A DNA stretch of 64,000 nt, from contig NC_066319.1 of NCBI RefSeq assembly GCF_022539315.1, positions 30,962,093-31,026,092 on the forward strand, given 5' to 3'. Position 1 is the first letter of the stretch; each line of letters opens with the position of its first letter. This stretch comes from Serinus canaria. Taxonomy: Eukaryota; Chordata; Aves; Passeriformes; Fringillidae. Shown one piece after another: positions 1 through 64,000 of this stretch. The notes under the pieces were generated by a model. That model was not told the DNA's origin, ran no database searches, and saw only the letters and a program-made list of their open reading frames with translations. Made by a program: the position numbers and the translations under genes.

Positions 1-987
1 CTTAAGCAATTCAATCTGAGCGGAGTCCTATTAAAACAAAAAACAACAAAACAACAACAACAAGACTGTAAGATTGTTTTTAATTTGTATTTATATGGAA
101 AACTAAATAAATTTAGAGAGAGATGGTATTAAAGATCAGCTAAATTTCATTTGCATTATTCAGCACTATTTCATTGCCATTTTATTATGATTGCTATCGG
201 AAGTCCAATACAACATGCAACTTACTGCAGCAGAGGTGTTAACACCATAAAGTTAAGCTTTAATAAAGCATTAAGGAGTACCAAAGTGCAGGTAAGGAGC
301 AGCAGAAACAAACAAAAAAATATTGGTTGCTACAAAAATCTGAAAGTATCTGTCTCAGAAAGAATCCATCCTTTTTCATGTCACTGGCAATATTTAATGG
401 CATAATGCATTACCACTCAAAGAGGACTAGAACTGTTTAGTTTAATTACAGAACACTGTAAGTCTAATGCAGATTTGTATTTGACATTAAGGCCCTAAAT
501 ACTATTCTCAAAATTCTGATATACTTCTATAGGGTGGGAAGGAATCTTGTAAGTCAGAGGATAGCAGAGACACTGAATAAGAAAGGAAATGACTCTCTGC
601 ACTGTTGCATTCAGTGCAGAGCTTGAGTGCATTAAGCAGAAGTCACAGAAGAACACAGAACCCTGGTGCTGTGGAGTGGAACTGTGCTCTGCACAGTGAA
701 ATGAACACTGCCTGTGCCCCCATGCTCAGTTATACTCATCATAACTGGATAAGTTGACCAAATATCACACTCCCTCCCTGTGTGGGTCTTTCTCAGCTTT
801 TCTCTTGGCCCACTTATGTTCAGCGCTTTTAATGGTGTTTCTGCTCTGACAGATCCTCCAGTTTTGGCAAGAGGGAAAAAGGGACCAAACTGCCACATTC
901 ATTATCAGAAAGGTATAATTGAGCTGTAAATGTCAAGTTTGGTTTTAGTGAAGGTGAGTGCACAGTGACAATTCATGTTGAAAGTAC
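1..987 (-). other. RYR3 intron, downstream of e47
   Basis: Intron sequence running out of the window. No further RyR exon, repeat family or RNA gene recognised. Short open frames here show no RyR or other family motif. Confidence 0.8.
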
Positions 988-62360
<61,373 letters not shown>

Positions 62361-64000
62361 CTGCTGAAGAGGAAAGTTGACAAAGCAGTGAAATATGTTA
62401 ATTACCAATCTGTTCCAGCTCTTCTTCCTGCACTCCTCACAAGGAAAGTATAGTGAAGTTACCAAGGTGATAAGCAACTGACAGTTACTTTGGTTCTAAC
62501 TTAAGAAGGGACCCACATTTCCTTGTAACTTTCACATTCATTAGGCCATTAAAGTGTTGAAAAATCATTTTTCAGAGAACTATAGATGACATACCAGTTT
62601 GAACTGACAAGTTTTAACATTCCCATCATTCCTTCAGAGACAGTATATTTCTCAATACAGCCCCATAATTAACCATTTATTCCAAGAAGCTGGAGATCTA
62701 GCTTAAACAATCTGCTGCCACAACCTAGAAAAATCCCCAATCCCTAAAGCCATGGACTACATTTCATGATTGCTCATTCCATCTCTTGAAGCTACAACAC
62801 TGAACAGAAAGAAATATCCATGAGGTATCTACTGTCTGCATACAATTCATAAAGACAGAGACATAAAGTAGGTTATTTTGGGTGGCCAAGCCATTTAATG
62901 ACAAAACATCAGTTTACTTAGCAGTTTTCTAAGTCTGCATTTCCTTTGAAAGATATCATGGTAATTTCTGTTGAGCATTTTTGTAGATTTGTGTTATTGA
63001 AATTTTCTAGGACACATTTTTAATAAAATTAGAAGGCATTGGGAGTTGTCATTATTTTGGGTTTCAGGGTTTTTTATCAACTTTCGCTCTATGTACAAGT
63101 TATAAAAAACCCAGGGTGTTGTAGTACCTATAAATTAGCAAAGAAATAATAATTTTATAATTAATTGTAACTTGCCTTGAAATGCAACAGAAATAGTAAA
63201 ATTGGTATGTGAATACTTTGTAAAACTGCAGTGGTATAGGCAGATTAAATGTATAAGCATTTTTTTAAGAGAATTATTGATTAAAGAGGCAAGGAGTGGT
63301 GCAGCTGCTCATAGAAGACATTCAAGTTATGAAAAATGGAAAGACAAAGAAAAGACAAGCAAAAGGTAGAATATGGGGCTGAAAATTGTTCCAAATACAT
63401 AAGAAAAATGAGTGGCCAGGCGAAAGGATATTAGATAAGGAACACTGGGATCAGAGGAGACATCTGTTTTGGGATGGAGGCAACAGGATAAAAACATGAG
63501 GCATGAGCAAAAAGAAGAAAGAAAATATGTGCACTTCACTTCTCACTTTCTTCAGGAGTGAAGATTTTCAGTTAGGCATCTCAAAATTTATGCCACTCTG
63601 CCTTTAAAATAACATGTATAAATATATTCCAACATGACACAGAGAAAAGGGAGAACACAGCACTGCAAGAAAATTTTTGCTTAATTCAAGTACATGAATT
63701 TGAGCATTAAAATATAAACTGGGTTTAGTCTCTTATTATAATTTATTGGTAGTAACACTTCATTTAAGATGAAGAGGTAAATTTTCCTACCAGAGCTACC
63801 CCTCCAATAAATGCAGTTAAAGTATATATTTAATAACAAAACATTTTACTATCCTATTAAAAGAAAAATGAAACACCTAAAATACCTCAGGTTTTTAAAA
63901 TCAAGGCTTGGCTACTGGGCTTCTCCCTCTAGTAAAATAAAAAAAATCTACTTTTTTCATTAATGAATACTTTAATTTGGAGGAGCAAAATCTAGTTTAC
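62361..64000 (-). other. RYR3 intron upstream of e1
   Basis: At least 1.64 kb; the preceding RYR3 exon is not found, so this intron continues beyond 64000. No repeat or RNA gene recognised. Confidence 0.75.

Overview
This is vertebrate nuclear DNA, almost certainly from a bird. It carries 47 coding exons, each bounded by AG...GT, spread over 61 kb. The introns are AT-rich and contain CR1 LINE fragments (several ending in the avian CR1 3' tail), an ERVL-like LTR piece and an avian-type LTR minisatellite. No bacterial or phage gene organisation is visible. The species cannot be fixed from the sequence.

One gene fills the window: the ryanodine receptor RYR3 (avian beta-RyR) on the minus strand. 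The 5' side lies at high coordinates and both ends run out of the window. I reconstructed 47 consecutive exons (called e1 to e47, 5' to 3') from 62360 down to 988. All intron phases fit. The exons sum to 5313 nt, an uninterrupted frame of 1771 codons, which is about 36% of a receptor of roughly 4,870 residues. Isoform assignment to RYR3 rather than RYR1 or RYR2 rests on paralogue-specific residues, e.g. in e26 ([11 protein letters not shown]), e27 ([15 protein letters not shown]) and e30 (AMQVK). Residue numbers below are counted within this 1771-codon segment.

Layout: e1-e11 (62.4-50.1 kb) encode the second RIH region and the start of the bridging solenoid. e12-e17 (49.2-43.9 kb) encode the RyR repeat 3/4 domain with its PKA/CaMKII-type serine. 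e18-e33 (39.7-14.4 kb) encode the long helical core solenoid. They include a 15-nt microexon (19389-19403) at the ASI alternative-splice position. e34 (13.5 kb) encodes the calmodulin-binding helix. e35-e41 encode acidic linkers and further solenoid. e42-e47 (3.3-1.0 kb) include an 18-nt microexon (2969-2986) at the ASII position, the RIH-associated domain and the cytosolic Ca2+-activation residues. The channel pore lies beyond position 1.

Introns hold two CR1 fragments joined tail to tail (27.6-28.8 kb), an ERVL-like LTR with gag-like remnant (29.7-31.4 kb), an old CR1 with a perfect 16-bp palindrome (40.6-41.2 kb) and two CR1 tails (8.6 and 11.7 kb). They also hold a 39-bp minisatellite within an LTR-like element (57.7-58.6 kb), a near-perfect 31-bp hairpin (7.9 kb) and a local duplication (20.6/22.6 kb). 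Between the two duplicate copies lies an unannotated 18- or 21-nt candidate microexon (21285-21302/21305), which is the most interesting lead. I see no second protein-coding gene, tRNA, rRNA or CRISPR array.
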